Below, in pieces: positions 18,355 through 27,669 of a DNA stretch of 64,000 nucleotides. The notes beneath the pieces were generated by a model. It was not told where the DNA came from, ran no database searches, and saw nothing but the letters and a program-made list of their open reading frames with translations. The stretch's first letter is position 1; every line of letters starts with the position of its first letter. The translations under genes and the position numbers were made by a program. Source of the DNA: Alteromonas sp. RKMC-009 (GTDB lineage Bacteria; Pseudomonadota; Gammaproteobacteria; Enterobacterales; Alteromonadaceae); contig NZ_CP031010.1 in the NCBI RefSeq assembly GCF_003584565.2, positions 558,001-622,000 of the forward strand, read 5' to 3'.

Positions 18355-19953
18355 TTGAGTTCCAATCAGTCTCAGGTGCCGTCCCGCGGGGATGCTGCAC
18401 AGAGCGGATGGTTCGCACGATTTTTGGCTACCGTAGAGTGGCTCGGGAATTTGTTGCCGCATCCGATCACATTATTCGCATTACTTTCTGTATTCATCGT
18501 CATCTTAAGTGGCATCCTGGGTTACTTCGATGTGGCTGTGGCCGATCCCCGTCCTGAAGGCGCAAAAGGCCGGGAAGCTGACGGCATGATCGAAGTCATT
18601 TCGCTGATGAGTGCCGAAGGTCTTCAGCGCATCGTTACCGGTCTGGTGACCAATTTCACAAGCTTTGCGCCGCTCGGTACTGTGCTGGTGGCATTGTTGG
18701 GTGTCTCTGTGGCTGAGCACTCCGGTATGCTTTCCGCGCTGATGCGCTCTCTGGTGATGGGTGCACCTAAGCGTGTGGTCACATTCGCCGTAGTGTTTGC
18801 CGGCATTCTTTCAAATACCGCATCTGAGCTGGGTTATGTTGTCCTTATTCCGCTGGCAGCCATGATCTTCCATTCTCTGGGTCGTCATCCGCTGGCCGGG
18901 CTGGCTGCTGCATTTGCCGGTGTGTCGGCGGGTTACAGCGCAAACCTGTTACTTGGCACCGTTGACCCGTTACTTTCCGGCATCACTGAAGCCGCCGCGC
19001 ATATGATTGACCCTGAATATGTGGTCGGCCCTGAAGTAAACTGGTATTTCATGTTTATCAGTACCTTTGTGATTGCCATCATGGGCACCTTTGTGACTGA
19101 AAAAATTGTCGAGCCAAGGCTGGGTAAGTACAACGAATCGGATGCGTCTGTGGAATTGGAAGGTCAGTCCATGGAAGCGCCAACGGCTCTGGAAAAGAAA
19201 GGTCTGAAAATGGCCGGCCTTGCATTCGTGGCAGTGTGTGCCGTGCTGGCACTTACCGTCGTACCTGAAAATGGCCCGCTGCGAAATCCGGAAACCGGTC
19301 TTATAACCGGTTCGCCTTTTCTTAAAGGTATCGTTGCTTTTATTTTCATTACCTTTGCTATACCCGGCTTCGTGTACGGCAGGGTAACGGGTTCGATGAA
19401 AAATGACCGCGATGTGATCAACGCCATGTCTAAAAGCATGGGTGCCATGGGTCTCTACATCACGCTGGTATTTTTCGCCGCCCAGTTTGTAGCCTTCTTT
19501 AAATGGACGAACCTCGGTACGTTTCTCGCCGTTAAAGGTGCTGCGTTGTTGCAGGCCGCGGGTCTTGACGGGCCGTCGGTATTCATTCTGTTTATTTTGA
19601 TGTGCGGACTGGTGAATTTGTCGCTGGGCAGTGCCTCGGCACAGTGGGCTGTGACTGCGCCCATTTTCGTGCCCATGCTGATGTTATTAGGTTATGCACC
19701 GGAGGTGATTCAGGCTGCGTATCGTATCGGCGACTCGGTTACCAACGTGATCTCGCCGATGATGAGCTATTTTGGGCTGATCCTCGCCATGGCGGCTAAG
19801 TATCGTAAGGATGTCGGGATGGGCACCTTGATTGCCATGATGCTGCCTTATTCAATGGTGTTTATCCTCGGCTGGTCCCTGCTGTTTTTCTTCTGGGTAT
19901 TCCTCCTTGGCATGCCCGTGGGACCGGGAGCGGCAACCTTTTATACACCTTAA
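18355..19953 (+). CDS. AbgT-family transporter
   Basis: A 532-residue polytopic inner-membrane protein of the AbgT family (p-aminobenzoyl-glutamate or antimetabolite transport). Family features seen: the N-terminal VEWLGNLLPHPITLFALLSVFI, GVSVAEHSGMLSALMR, SNTASELGYVVLIPLAAMIFHSLGRHPLAGLAAAFAGVSAGYSANLL, and near the C-terminus GSASAQWAVTAPIFVPM and DSVTNVISPMMSYF. About a dozen hydrophobic segments. It starts with TTG 18355 behind AGAGG. Some AbgT members are importers of p-aminobenzoyl-glutamate, others export sulfonamides; the sequence alone does not decide. Flanked by terminators, so a single transcription unit. Confidence 0.92.
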   Translation: MSSNQSQVPSRGDAAQSGWFARFLATVEWLGNLLPHPITLFALLSVFIVILSGILGYFDVAVADPRPEGAKGREADGMIEVISLMSAEGLQRIVTGLVTNFTSFAPLGTVLVALLGVSVAEHSGMLSALMRSLVMGAPKRVVTFAVVFAGILSNTASELGYVVLIPLAAMIFHSLGRHPLAGLAAAFAGVSAGYSANLLLGTVDPLLSGITEAAAHMIDPEYVVGPEVNWYFMFISTFVIAIMGTFVTEKIVEPRLGKYNESDASVELEGQSMEAPTALEKKGLKMAGLAFVAVCAVLALTVVPENGPLRNPETGLITGSPFLKGIVAFIFITFAIPGFVYGRVTGSMKNDRDVINAMSKSMGAMGLYITLVFFAAQFVAFFKWTNLGTFLAVKGAALLQAAGLDGPSVFILFILMCGLVNLSLGSASAQWAVTAPIFVPMLMLLGYAPEVIQAAYRIGDSVTNVISPMMSYFGLILAMAAKYRKDVGMGTLIAMMLPYSMVFILGWSLLFFFWVFLLGMPVGPGAATFYTP

Positions 19954-19972
19954 CGAAATGTAATGTCTCTGA

Positions 19973-19996
19973 GGCCGGTTGATACCGGCCTTTTTT
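19973..19996 (+). terminator. Intrinsic terminator after the AbgT-family gene
   Basis: GGCCGGT (19973-19979) pairs with ACCGGCC (19984-19990) and is followed by six T residues. Confidence 0.9.
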
Positions 19997-20089
19997 ATTG
20001 GCAACATGCGGCGATAGTAATCGCTTAAACTGAATCAAATAATCGTTATAAATGTCTGATTCCGGGGATCAAAAGTGTCTCAGGTTCAG

Positions 20090-20095
20090 TATAAT
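20090..20095 (+). promoter_or_regulatory. Candidate -10 box for hemH
   Basis: A consensus TATAAT 45 bases before the hemH start. No good -35 hexamer is found at the usual spacing, so this is tentative. Confidence 0.35.
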
Positions 20096-20140
20096 TAATT
20101 GTCTTTTTGATTAGTTGGCAGCGATTTCAGGTAAAGCAGC

Positions 20141-21220
20141 ATGAAATATATTAACTCTACCCATTTCACACATGGCCAGGCAGACCGGCTGGGTGTGCTG
20201 ATCACCAATTTAGGTACGCCTGAACAGCCGACCAAAGCTGCGCTGAAGCCTTACCTGAAAGAGTTTCTTTCCGATCCCCGGGTTGTCGAAGTTCCCCGCC
20301 TGATTTGGTGGTTTGTACTCAACGGGGTGATCCTGAACTTCCGGCCCGGACGCTCTGCAAAAGCCTATTCCACAGTGTGGACAGACGAAGGTTCACCGTT
20401 AATGGCGATCACTAAGGCTCAACATGCAGCACTGGCAGAGAAGTGCCGGGAAAAATACGGTGACGATGTGGTCGTTGATTTTGCCATGCGCTATGGACAG
20501 CCGTCCGTGGCGTCTGCCATCGACAGAATGCTCAGTCAGGGCGTGAGAAAGCTGGTAGTACTGCCGCTGTATCCGCAGTATTGTGCATCCACCACTGCGT
20601 CTACTTTTGATGCTGTGACTGCCGATTTTACCCGCCGCCGTTGGATGCCGGAACTGCGTTTTGTAACGCACTATAATGACGAACCCGCTTACATCGAAGC
20701 GCTGGCTGCAAGTGTCAGGCAGCACTGGGAGGAAAACGGCAAAGCTGATTTGCTGGTTATGTCCTATCACGGGATCCCGAAGCGTTACCTGACCAATGGT
20801 GATCCATACCACTGCGAGTGTCATAAAACATCAAGATTGCTGGCTGAAGCGCTGGATCTGAAATCAGACGAATACATGACCACCTTCCAGTCCCGTTTTG
20901 GCCGCGAAGAGTGGCTTCAGCCGTACACTGACGAAACTATGAAAGGACTGCCGGGTAAAGGCGTGCGGTCCGTGCAGGTACTGTGCCCCGGATTTTCAGC
21001 GGACTGCCTGGAAACCATTGAAGAAATCGGTGAGGAAAACAAAGACTACTTTATGGAAGCCGGCGGAAAGCGTTTTGAATATATTCCTGCGCTAAACGAC
21101 TCACCGGCACATATTGATACGTTAATGACACTCATCGAACGTAATCTGCAAGGCTGGCAGGCATCTGCACAAAACCGTAAACGGGAAGCACTGGCGAAAG
21201 CCCTCGGTGCAGACAAGTAA
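20141..21220 (+). CDS. hemH: Ferrochelatase
   Basis: A 359-residue enzyme inserting ferrous iron into protoporphyrin IX, the last step of heme b synthesis. Motifs: GVLITNLGTPEQPTKAALKPYL, SDPRVVEVPRLIWW, PLYPQYCASTTAS, the active-site region MSYHGIPKRYL, and LCPGFSADCLETIEEI. A Cys cluster YHCECHKTS sits after the active site, as in many proteobacterial enzymes, and could ligate iron. Slightly longer than E. coli HemH (320), mainly at the C-terminus. Monocistronic or weakly linked to the DUF4112 gene downstream. Confidence 0.97.
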   Translation: MKYINSTHFTHGQADRLGVLITNLGTPEQPTKAALKPYLKEFLSDPRVVEVPRLIWWFVLNGVILNFRPGRSAKAYSTVWTDEGSPLMAITKAQHAALAEKCREKYGDDVVVDFAMRYGQPSVASAIDRMLSQGVRKLVVLPLYPQYCASTTASTFDAVTADFTRRRWMPELRFVTHYNDEPAYIEALAASVRQHWEENGKADLLVMSYHGIPKRYLTNGDPYHCECHKTSRLLAEALDLKSDEYMTTFQSRFGREEWLQPYTDETMKGLPGKGVRSVQVLCPGFSADCLETIEEIGEENKDYFMEAGGKRFEYIPALNDSPAHIDTLMTLIERNLQGWQASAQNRKREALAKALGADK

Positions 21221-21236
21221 GCTGTCCGGTGATAAA

Positions 21237-21254
21237 AGCCGGATTAGCCCGGCT
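21237..21254 (+). terminator. Short hairpin after hemH
   Basis: AGCCGG-ATTAGC-CCGGCT, a 6-bp stem 16 bases after the hemH stop with only a short A/T tail. Possibly a weak terminator or attenuator ahead of the next gene. Confidence 0.4.
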
Positions 21255-21280
21255 ATTTATCGTTGAACAGGAGAATGACC

Positions 21281-21697
21281 ATGGACAGTAATGTAAAAGC
21301 ACCGGAAGAGCTGCTCAAGGCACAAAAATGGGCAAACATGCTGGATACGGCGATAAAGTTGCCTGTTATTCCCTTCCGCATCGGGCTGGATTCTATAATC
21401 GGTCTCATCCCGGGCGCCGGTGACGCTGCCATGCTCATTGCCGGTTTTCGTATTATCTCTCTTGGAAAAAAGATGGGCATGCCATCCGGCTTGCTTAAAA
21501 CCATGGTACGTAATTCCGTCATGGACTTCGCTCTCGGCTTCATCCCGTTTGTTGGCGATATTGCTGACTTCTTTTATAAATCTAACAGTAAAAATGTGCA
21601 GATCATGGAGAAGTGGTGGATAAGTAATAATAAGGCAGCGGTCGACCGCGCCACGCAGGAAAAATTGTCAGCCTGGCAGGAGCAACTCACCGACTGA
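21281..21697 (+). CDS. DUF4112 domain membrane protein
   Basis: A 138-residue protein of the DUF4112 family, recognised by LDSIIGLIPGAGDAAMLIAG and the repeated motif FIPFVGDIADFFYKSN; both are Gly/Pro-hinged hydrophobic hairpins that likely insert in the membrane. The C-terminus is amphipathic and charged. Function of the family is unknown. ATG 21281 is selected because CAGGAG lies 7 bases before it; TTG 21263 and ATG 21275 in the same frame have no usable ribosome site. Between hemH and the acetolactate-synthase-like gene. Confidence 0.82.
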   Translation: MDSNVKAPEELLKAQKWANMLDTAIKLPVIPFRIGLDSIIGLIPGAGDAAMLIAGFRIISLGKKMGMPSGLLKTMVRNSVMDFALGFIPFVGDIADFFYKSNSKNVQIMEKWWISNNKAAVDRATQEKLSAWQEQLTD

Positions 21698-21799
21698 CCC
21701 GGCGTTCCGGCCCGGAACTGTAAACAAACCTAATCGCTTTTAGCTTTCCCGCCGTAGCACACCTTACCAGCTAGTAAACGTAAGGAGCGACAGAACGGA

Positions 21800-23440
21800 A
21801 TGAAAGCCTCAGACCTCTTTGTTAAAGCGCTTGAAGCTGAAGGTGTGGAATACATCTTCGGTATTCCGGGTGAGGAAAACCTCGATTTACTGGAATCTCT
21901 CCGCACATCTGACATTAAACTTGTTCTGACCCGCCACGAACAGGGAGCGGGATTCATGGCAGCCACCTACGGCCGGCTTACCGGTAAAGTTGGCGTGTGT
22001 TTATCTACCCTCGGCCCCGGCGCAACGAATTTAGTGACGCCCGCCGCCTATGCGCAACTAGGCGCTATGCCGGTGTTAATGATCACTGGCCAGAAGCCGG
22101 TAAAAACCAGCAAACAGGGGCGTTTTCAGGTCATTGATGTGGTAGATATGATGCGTCCTATCACTAAATACACAACCCAGATTGTCAGCGGTGACCGTAT
22201 TCCGTCTGTTGTGCGCGAAGCTTTCCGTCTTGCATCAGAAGAGCGCCCCGGCGCAGTGCACATTGAATTGCCGGAGGACATTGCTGATGAAAGCACTTCA
22301 GCGTCCCTGTTGAAGCCCAGTTATACCCGCAGACCGATTGCTGAGTATAAAGCCATCCGCGAAGCTGTTGAGATGATTGAAAGGGCTGCGTCTCCATTGT
22401 TACTTATCGGTGCCGGCGCAAACCGTAAACTCACAGCAAAAATGCTCAGAGAGTTTGTAGATAAAACAGGGATCCCGTTTGTCACCACCCAAATGGGAAA
22501 AGGGGTGCTTAATGAAAGTGATCCTCTGTTTGCCGGAAACACTGCGTTGTCCGACGGTGACTTTGTCCACCGTGCCATCAGTCGTGCCGATCTCATTATC
22601 AATGTTGGCCATGATGTGGTTGAGAAGCCGCCGTTTTTTATGCACGACGACGGAAAGAAAGTCATTCATATTAATTTTGAGCCGGCCGCTGTTGACCCTG
22701 TGTACTTCCCTCAGGCAGAAGTTGTCGGCGACATCGCTAACAGTATCTGGCAAATCAAGGAAAAGGTCTCCCCGCAGTCCGGCTGGAAGCTGGATTTTTA
22801 TAAAGATGTGCACGATGCCTATGTCAACCACAGGCGGGAAGCGGAAGATGACGACCGGTTTCCGGTTCTGCCGGAACGTTTTGTCCGCGATATCCGCAAA
22901 GTGATGCCGGATGAAGGTATTGTGACGCTGGATAACGGCGTGTACAAAATCTGGTTTGCCAGAAACTATCCGGCTTACCACCCCAATACTTTACTGCTTG
23001 ATAATGCCCTTGCCTCTATGGGGGCCGGTCTGCCTTCTGCTATTGCTGCAAAACTCGTTAATCCTGACAAGCCCGTAATCAGTGTATGTGGTGACGGTGG
23101 CTTTATGATGAACAGTCAGGAACTGGAAACTGCCGTCAGACTCAATCTCGATCTGACTGTCATTATTCTGCGGGATGACGCTTACGGCATGATCAAATGG
23201 AAACAGGCTCATATGTCTTTCGACAACTTCGGGCTGGACTACGGGAATCCTGACTTCGTGCAGTATGCCAACAGCTATGGCGCCCACGGCTGGCGCATTG
23301 AAGATACCGCGTCACTCAGCGAGGTTATCACCCGGTGTATTAATACGCCCGGCGTTCATGTTGTGGACTGCCCGGTTGATTACAGTATGAATGATGAAAC
23401 GCTGAATCAGACAATCCGCGAATTAAGTGACAAGCTTTAA
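21800..23440 (+). CDS. Thiamine-diphosphate enzyme, acetolactate synthase large subunit-like
   Basis: A 546-residue three-domain TPP enzyme. The PYR domain shows FGIPGEENLDLLESL and the catalytic Glu in RHEQGAGFMAATYGR; the central domain has GAGANRK; the PP domain carries the GDGGFMMNSQELETAVRLN start of the TPP motif and ILRDDAYGMIKWKQ. This matches the catabolic acetolactate synthase-like branch rather than the biosynthetic IlvB/IlvG branch, and no regulatory subunit gene follows. It lies 11 bases from an aldehyde dehydrogenase, which suggests that the TPP enzyme generates or uses an aldehyde or 2-oxoacid for that enzyme. The exact substrate is not determined by the sequence. Confidence 0.85.
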   Translation: MKASDLFVKALEAEGVEYIFGIPGEENLDLLESLRTSDIKLVLTRHEQGAGFMAATYGRLTGKVGVCLSTLGPGATNLVTPAAYAQLGAMPVLMITGQKPVKTSKQGRFQVIDVVDMMRPITKYTTQIVSGDRIPSVVREAFRLASEERPGAVHIELPEDIADESTSASLLKPSYTRRPIAEYKAIREAVEMIERAASPLLLIGAGANRKLTAKMLREFVDKTGIPFVTTQMGKGVLNESDPLFAGNTALSDGDFVHRAISRADLIINVGHDVVEKPPFFMHDDGKKVIHINFEPAAVDPVYFPQAEVVGDIANSIWQIKEKVSPQSGWKLDFYKDVHDAYVNHRREAEDDDRFPVLPERFVRDIRKVMPDEGIVTLDNGVYKIWFARNYPAYHPNTLLLDNALASMGAGLPSAIAAKLVNPDKPVISVCGDGGFMMNSQELETAVRLNLDLTVIILRDDAYGMIKWKQAHMSFDNFGLDYGNPDFVQYANSYGAHGWRIEDTASLSEVITRCINTPGVHVVDCPVDYSMNDETLNQTIRELSDKL

Positions 23441-23451
23441 GGAGTTCTTAC

Positions 23452-24879
23452 ATGTTGAATGAAAGCTATCCCTACTATCTTGCAAGCAAACCTGTGTTTG
23501 CTAATACCGATCTGGAAGTTACGAACAAGTATACCGGTGAAGTGGCAACAAGAGTGGCCAAAGCCGGTGCTGATGTTATCGATAAAGCCATTGCTGCGGC
23601 AGAAAAGGCGCAACCGGCCATGGCGGCCATGAAGCCCTATGAACGCAAAGCGGTACTGGAACATTGCGTAAAACGCTTTACGGAACGTAAAGACGAGCTG
23701 GCAAAGGCGCTGTGTATTGAAGCCGGAAAACCGATAAAAGATGCGCAGGGAGAAGTAACCCGCCTGATTGATACTTTTCAGATAGCGGCTGAAGAATGTG
23801 TGCGTATAGAAGGTCAGGTACTGAACCTTGAGATATCCGCCCGGGCTTCCGGCTACCAGGGTATGACAAAACGGGTGCCCATTGGTCCCTGTTCATTTAT
23901 CTCGCCGTTTAACTTTCCGTTAAATCTGGCCGCGCATAAAGTTGCGCCGGCGATTGCTGCCGGTTGCACGTTTGTTCTGAAACCGGCTTCAAGAACACCC
24001 ATCGGCGCATTGATTATCGGTGAAGTGCTGGCAGAAACAGATTTACCTGAAGGGGCATTTTCTATTCTGCCATGCAACCGTGATGGTGCGGATTTGTTTA
24101 CTACTGATGAACGGTTAAAGCTGTTGAGTTTTACCGGCTCCCCCGACGTGGGCTGGGCACTAAAAGCCAAAGCAGGTAAAAAGCCTGTAGTACTGGAACT
24201 TGGCGGTAACGCTGCCTGTGTCGTGGATGAAGATGCTGATATCGATGATGCTATCAAACGCATTATCGTTGGCGCCTATTATCAGTCCGGTCAGAGCTGT
24301 ATCAGTGTGCAACGTATACTGGTACACAAAAACATTTATGAAACCTTCCGTGAAAAATTCGTTCATGAGGTGTCGGCATTAGTGGCCGGCGATCCTGCAG
24401 ATGAAAATACGTTTATCGGCCCCATGATTTCAGAGTCTGAGGCGGAAAGGCTGGAGGATTGGATCCACGAAGCCAGAGAGGCTGGCGCAACGGTTCTGTG
24501 TGGTGGCACACGAAAAGGCGCTATGCTCGATGCCACCGTCATGGAAGGCGTACCGGCAGACTGTAACGCCAGTGCAGAAGAGGCTTTCGGGCCGCTCTCG
24601 GTTTTAGTGCCATTCGACGATTATGACGAAGCCTTAAAAGAGGTTAATAACAGCCGCTATGGTTTGCAGGCAGGCATTTTCACCCGTGATTTGTATAAAG
24701 CTCATAAAGCGTGGGATGTTCTGGAAGTCGGCGGCGTAGTGATCGGCGATGTGCCAAGCTGGCGGGTTGATAATATGCCCTATGGCGGAGTGAAGGATTC
24801 CGGCCTTGGCAGGGAAGGGATCCGCTATGCCATCGAAGATATGACCGAAACCAGGCTGATGGTTATCAGAACACCCTGA
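23452..24879 (+). CDS. Aldehyde dehydrogenase family protein
   Basis: A 475-residue NAD(P)-dependent aldehyde dehydrogenase. Visible motifs: cofactor region PFNFPLNLAAHKVAPAIAAG, SFTGSPDVGW, the general-base Glu in VLELGGNAA, the catalytic Cys in YYQSGQSCISVQR, and the C-terminal PYGGVKDSGLGREG. It is in an operon with the upstream TPP enzyme (11-base gap), with AAGGAG before ATG 23452. The substrate is not known; the family includes semialdehyde and lactaldehyde-type dehydrogenases, and the pairing suggests an aldehyde linked to 2-oxoacid chemistry. Confidence 0.92.
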   Translation: MLNESYPYYLASKPVFANTDLEVTNKYTGEVATRVAKAGADVIDKAIAAAEKAQPAMAAMKPYERKAVLEHCVKRFTERKDELAKALCIEAGKPIKDAQGEVTRLIDTFQIAAEECVRIEGQVLNLEISARASGYQGMTKRVPIGPCSFISPFNFPLNLAAHKVAPAIAAGCTFVLKPASRTPIGALIIGEVLAETDLPEGAFSILPCNRDGADLFTTDERLKLLSFTGSPDVGWALKAKAGKKPVVLELGGNAACVVDEDADIDDAIKRIIVGAYYQSGQSCISVQRILVHKNIYETFREKFVHEVSALVAGDPADENTFIGPMISESEAERLEDWIHEAREAGATVLCGGTRKGAMLDATVMEGVPADCNASAEEAFGPLSVLVPFDDYDEALKEVNNSRYGLQAGIFTRDLYKAHKAWDVLEVGGVVIGDVPSWRVDNMPYGGVKDSGLGREGIRYAIEDMTETRLMVIRTP

Positions 24880-24907
24880 TCCAGGGTCAGTAAGGGAATA
24901 AATCCGG

Positions 24908-24949
24908 GCCGGTGTCACAACCGGCTGTAACCCTACGTGAGATTTTTTT
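24908..24949 (+). terminator. Putative terminator after the aldehyde dehydrogenase
   Basis: GCCGGT-GTCACA-ACCGGC stem (24908-24925); the T-run (24943-24949) comes 17 bases later, so it is not a canonical intrinsic terminator. Confidence 0.4.
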
Positions 24950-25030
24950 CATTTGCTATCATCCGCCAGGTTGATTTAATAAAAGAAAAGTTGTCTCTAT
25001 TATCCCTGATAACAGTGAACAGGCCTCAAT

Positions 25031-25795
25031 ATGTTAGATAAAAGTCAGTTAAGCCCACCGGTTGCGACAGCGAATGTGAACGCTCAGGAAATCGCCCGCT
25101 TTGATGCGCTGGCTGATGCATGGTGGGATCCTGACGGAAAATATAAAACCGCGCTGTCTTTCAATGCCGCCCGGGTAGATTTTATCGAACAGGCAATCAA
25201 TAAGCATTTTCGCCCTAAGGGATTGGCGGATGCATTGTTTGAGGGTTTATCTGTATTGGACGTTGGCAGTGGCGGCGGGTTGATTTGCGAGCCTCTGGCT
25301 AAACGTGGCGCAGACGTGACCGGCATTGATGCCAGTGCGACCAGTGTCGAAGTTGCAAGACGGCATGCACTGAAGCAAAACTTGCCGGTAAGCTACCACC
25401 ATTGCCTGGCCGGTGAATGGGCAGATAAAGGACAACAGTATGATGTGGTTATCAATGCTGAGGTGGTAGAACATGTACCTGATCAGCAAACGCTGATTCA
25501 GGAATGCGCCTCCATGGTTAAACCGGGCGGGTTACTCATTCTGGCAACCTTAAACCGTACTTTTCGCAGTTTTATTGTTGCTATAGTGGGGGCCGAATAT
25601 GTTATGCGCTATCTGCCGGTGGGTACGCACAGCTGGTCAAAGTTCGTGAAACCTGAGGAGCTTGACAGCTGGACAGGCAGTCAGTTTGTACGTCACACAC
25701 AAAGCGGGTTTAAGCTTAACCCGCTCACCGGACACTGGAAAACCACGCCTTCCATGGCGGTAAACTATCTCTGCTGCTATAAAAAGCAGCCCTGA
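25031..25795 (+). CDS. ubiG: Ubiquinone biosynthesis O-methyltransferase UbiG
   Basis: A 254-residue SAM-dependent enzyme catalysing both O-methylations of ubiquinone synthesis. The family start ANVNAQEIARFDALADAWWDPDGKYK is followed by motif I VLDVGSGGGLICEPLAKRGADVTGID, the acidic INAEVVEHVPD and the C-terminal LATLNRTFRSF with HSWSKFVKPEEL. Length is near E. coli UbiG (240). Stands alone, convergent with the PhoD-like gene 32 bases downstream. Confidence 0.97.
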   Translation: MLDKSQLSPPVATANVNAQEIARFDALADAWWDPDGKYKTALSFNAARVDFIEQAINKHFRPKGLADALFEGLSVLDVGSGGGLICEPLAKRGADVTGIDASATSVEVARRHALKQNLPVSYHHCLAGEWADKGQQYDVVINAEVVEHVPDQQTLIQECASMVKPGGLLILATLNRTFRSFIVAIVGAEYVMRYLPVGTHSWSKFVKPEELDSWTGSQFVRHTQSGFKLNPLTGHWKTTPSMAVNYLCCYKKQP

Positions 25796-25827
25796 CAGTG
25801 CGGTCTTCCCGTCCGGTAGTGGGTTGG

Positions 25828-27522
25828 TCAGCTTAGCAGCTCAGCTTGGGTGAACCTGGCGGTATGTACACTGGCTATGTGCACATCTTCCGATGAAATA
25901 GTGCTTACGTATAACCAGTTAGCCTCTACCTCCTGAGGCGTAAAGGTCACTGTCATGTATCCTCTCAGGTTCAGATTGCAGTATTCAAGATCCTTCACCA
26001 GCAGCGGCAGAGCCTGTGCCAGGCGGTGTGCCTCATTGTTATCCATTGTCAGATAACTTTCTATTCCGGGAGACGAGACGCTGGATGTGCCGAACTCTAT
26101 ACCCACGGCCTGATTGTCGCCGGTGGTCAGTTTGTTGCACCAGCCGTTATGCGTATCGCCGGCAAAGACGACGGCCGCTTTCCCTTTTTCCCTGAACTGC
26201 TTATAAAGTGTTTCCCGCTCTGCCGGATAGCCGTCCCAGGCATCGAGGTTGTATGCCATCGTGGTGTTTAGCCGCGCGGTTTCTTCATCGCTCACCGGTT
26301 GTCCGGCAATTTGTTTGCGGCGGATATCAGCAAGAGCATGGATTTTTGACGGTATTTCTTCCCTTGGTGTGCCGGAGAATATTTCTGCCGGGAAAAACAT
26401 TTTTCCCATTAATACCTGTTGCCCCAGCACTTGCCAAGTCGCTTTACTCTTTTCCAGGGATTCAAATAACCAGTCCCGTTGTTGCAAGCCCAGCATAGTG
26501 CGGTCTTCTGCCATCAGCGCGGTAGTGAAGCCGATGTCATCAAACTGGCCGGTCTCTTCGTCAGTAAAAGCAGCGTAACTAAGTTGCTTATCCCGTCCGA
26601 TGATACGGGTGTCCAGCATGTACAGTGAAAGCAAGTCACCAAATTCGAATGTACGGTAGATTGTCGGATCGGTGTCGCTCACCGGTGGCCGGATGGGTAG
26701 CCACTCATAGTAGGCCTGCACCGCAGCGGCGCGGCGTTTAAAGAAGTCGCCTTCGTCAGGCTGGTGGTTTTCGGCACCTGTGGTGTAGGTATCGTTTGCC
26801 ACTTCATGGTCGTCCCACACTACAATCCAGGGCTTATTCTGATGCAGGGCTCTTAAGCCTTTATCAGTGCGGTAAATGGCGTACCGGTTCCGGTAATCGG
26901 CAAGGGTGATGATTTCTTCATCGTTATCAGTGGCAAAGGTGCGACCTAATTCAGCTGCACGCTCTGTGGCGTAGCCGTCCCCGGCATATTCGTAAATGTA
27001 GTCACCGAGATGCAATACAAAGTCGATACTCTCATCTGCAGACGCTGCCAGATAGGGCGTAAAAAAACCGGCAGGGTAGTTTGAGCAGGAGAACAATCCG
27101 AGTTTGACGTTGTCGACCTGTCCCGCCGGTAAAGTAAGTGTTTTCCCCACAGGTGATGTTTCTGTAGCAGTTGAAAACCGGTAAAAATAGCGGGTGGACG
27201 GTAATAACTCCCGTACATCTACTTTTATTGTGTAGTCACGGGCAGCGATGGCTTTGGCATGTCCCGAACGGATGATATCTGAGAAGTTACTGTCTACTGC
27301 GATTTCCCAGAAAATCGTTGCCGAAGGGGAGTCGCCGGCAGGAACCGCTCTGGTCCATAAGATAATGCTGTCCGCAGACGGGTCACCACTGGCAACACCA
27401 TGAGAAAAAGAAACCGGATTCTCCGGTAAGCCTGCAGTTGAACTGCACCCGGTTAAACCGGTAGAAATAACCATACTGCCGCTTAGTGCGGCGGATAATT
27501 TAAGAAATAAACGGCGGTCCAT
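25828..27522 (-). CDS. phoD: PhoD-family alkaline phosphatase, probable Tat-exported lipoprotein
   Basis: A 564-residue secreted phosphodiesterase/phosphatase that releases phosphate from esters. The N-terminus combines a twin-arginine motif (DRRLFLK) with a hydrophobic core and a lipobox-like LTGC at residues 23-26, so it is probably exported folded and anchored in the outer membrane. After a fibronectin-like PhoD_N domain (about 35-135), the metallophosphatase domain shows LFSCSNYPAGFF, LHLGDYIYEYAGDGY, WDDHEVANDTY and the C-terminal VFAGDTHNGW, the expected Fe/Ca ligands. Single gene, divergent from rnr. A Pho box was not identified. Confidence 0.92.
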   Translation of the reverse strand: MDRRLFLKLSAALSGSMVISTGLTGCSSTAGLPENPVSFSHGVASGDPSADSIILWTRAVPAGDSPSATIFWEIAVDSNFSDIIRSGHAKAIAARDYTIKVDVRELLPSTRYFYRFSTATETSPVGKTLTLPAGQVDNVKLGLFSCSNYPAGFFTPYLAASADESIDFVLHLGDYIYEYAGDGYATERAAELGRTFATDNDEEIITLADYRNRYAIYRTDKGLRALHQNKPWIVVWDDHEVANDTYTTGAENHQPDEGDFFKRRAAAVQAYYEWLPIRPPVSDTDPTIYRTFEFGDLLSLYMLDTRIIGRDKQLSYAAFTDEETGQFDDIGFTTALMAEDRTMLGLQQRDWLFESLEKSKATWQVLGQQVLMGKMFFPAEIFSGTPREEIPSKIHALADIRRKQIAGQPVSDEETARLNTTMAYNLDAWDGYPAERETLYKQFREKGKAAVVFAGDTHNGWCNKLTTGDNQAVGIEFGTSSVSSPGIESYLTMDNNEAHRLAQALPLLVKDLEYCNLNLRGYMTVTFTPQEVEANWLYVSTISSEDVHIASVHTARFTQAELLS

Positions 27523-27630
27523 GTGTCATCCTGAGCCGGGTAAAAGCTCATACTAGTCAGCATATATGACGAATTCGTGGCAGGTGGAGTTGGATAACTG
27601 TTGAACAGTGCAATGCTTTTGGCAAATAAC

Positions 27631-27639
27631 TGTTATAAT
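27631..27639 (+). promoter_or_regulatory. Extended -10 promoter of rnr
   Basis: TG-T-TATAAT, a perfect extended -10 element 31 bases before the rnr ATG. No strong -35 at the ideal spacing, which extended -10 promoters do not need. Confidence 0.6.
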
Positions 27640-27669
27640 GGCGCCAAAGCAAAATCAATAAGTGAGTAC

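Noticed and set aside
22400..22981. 193-codon minus-strand ORF
   Set aside because: Lies wholly inside the TPP-enzyme gene on the other strand and its sequence looks like a shadow frame.
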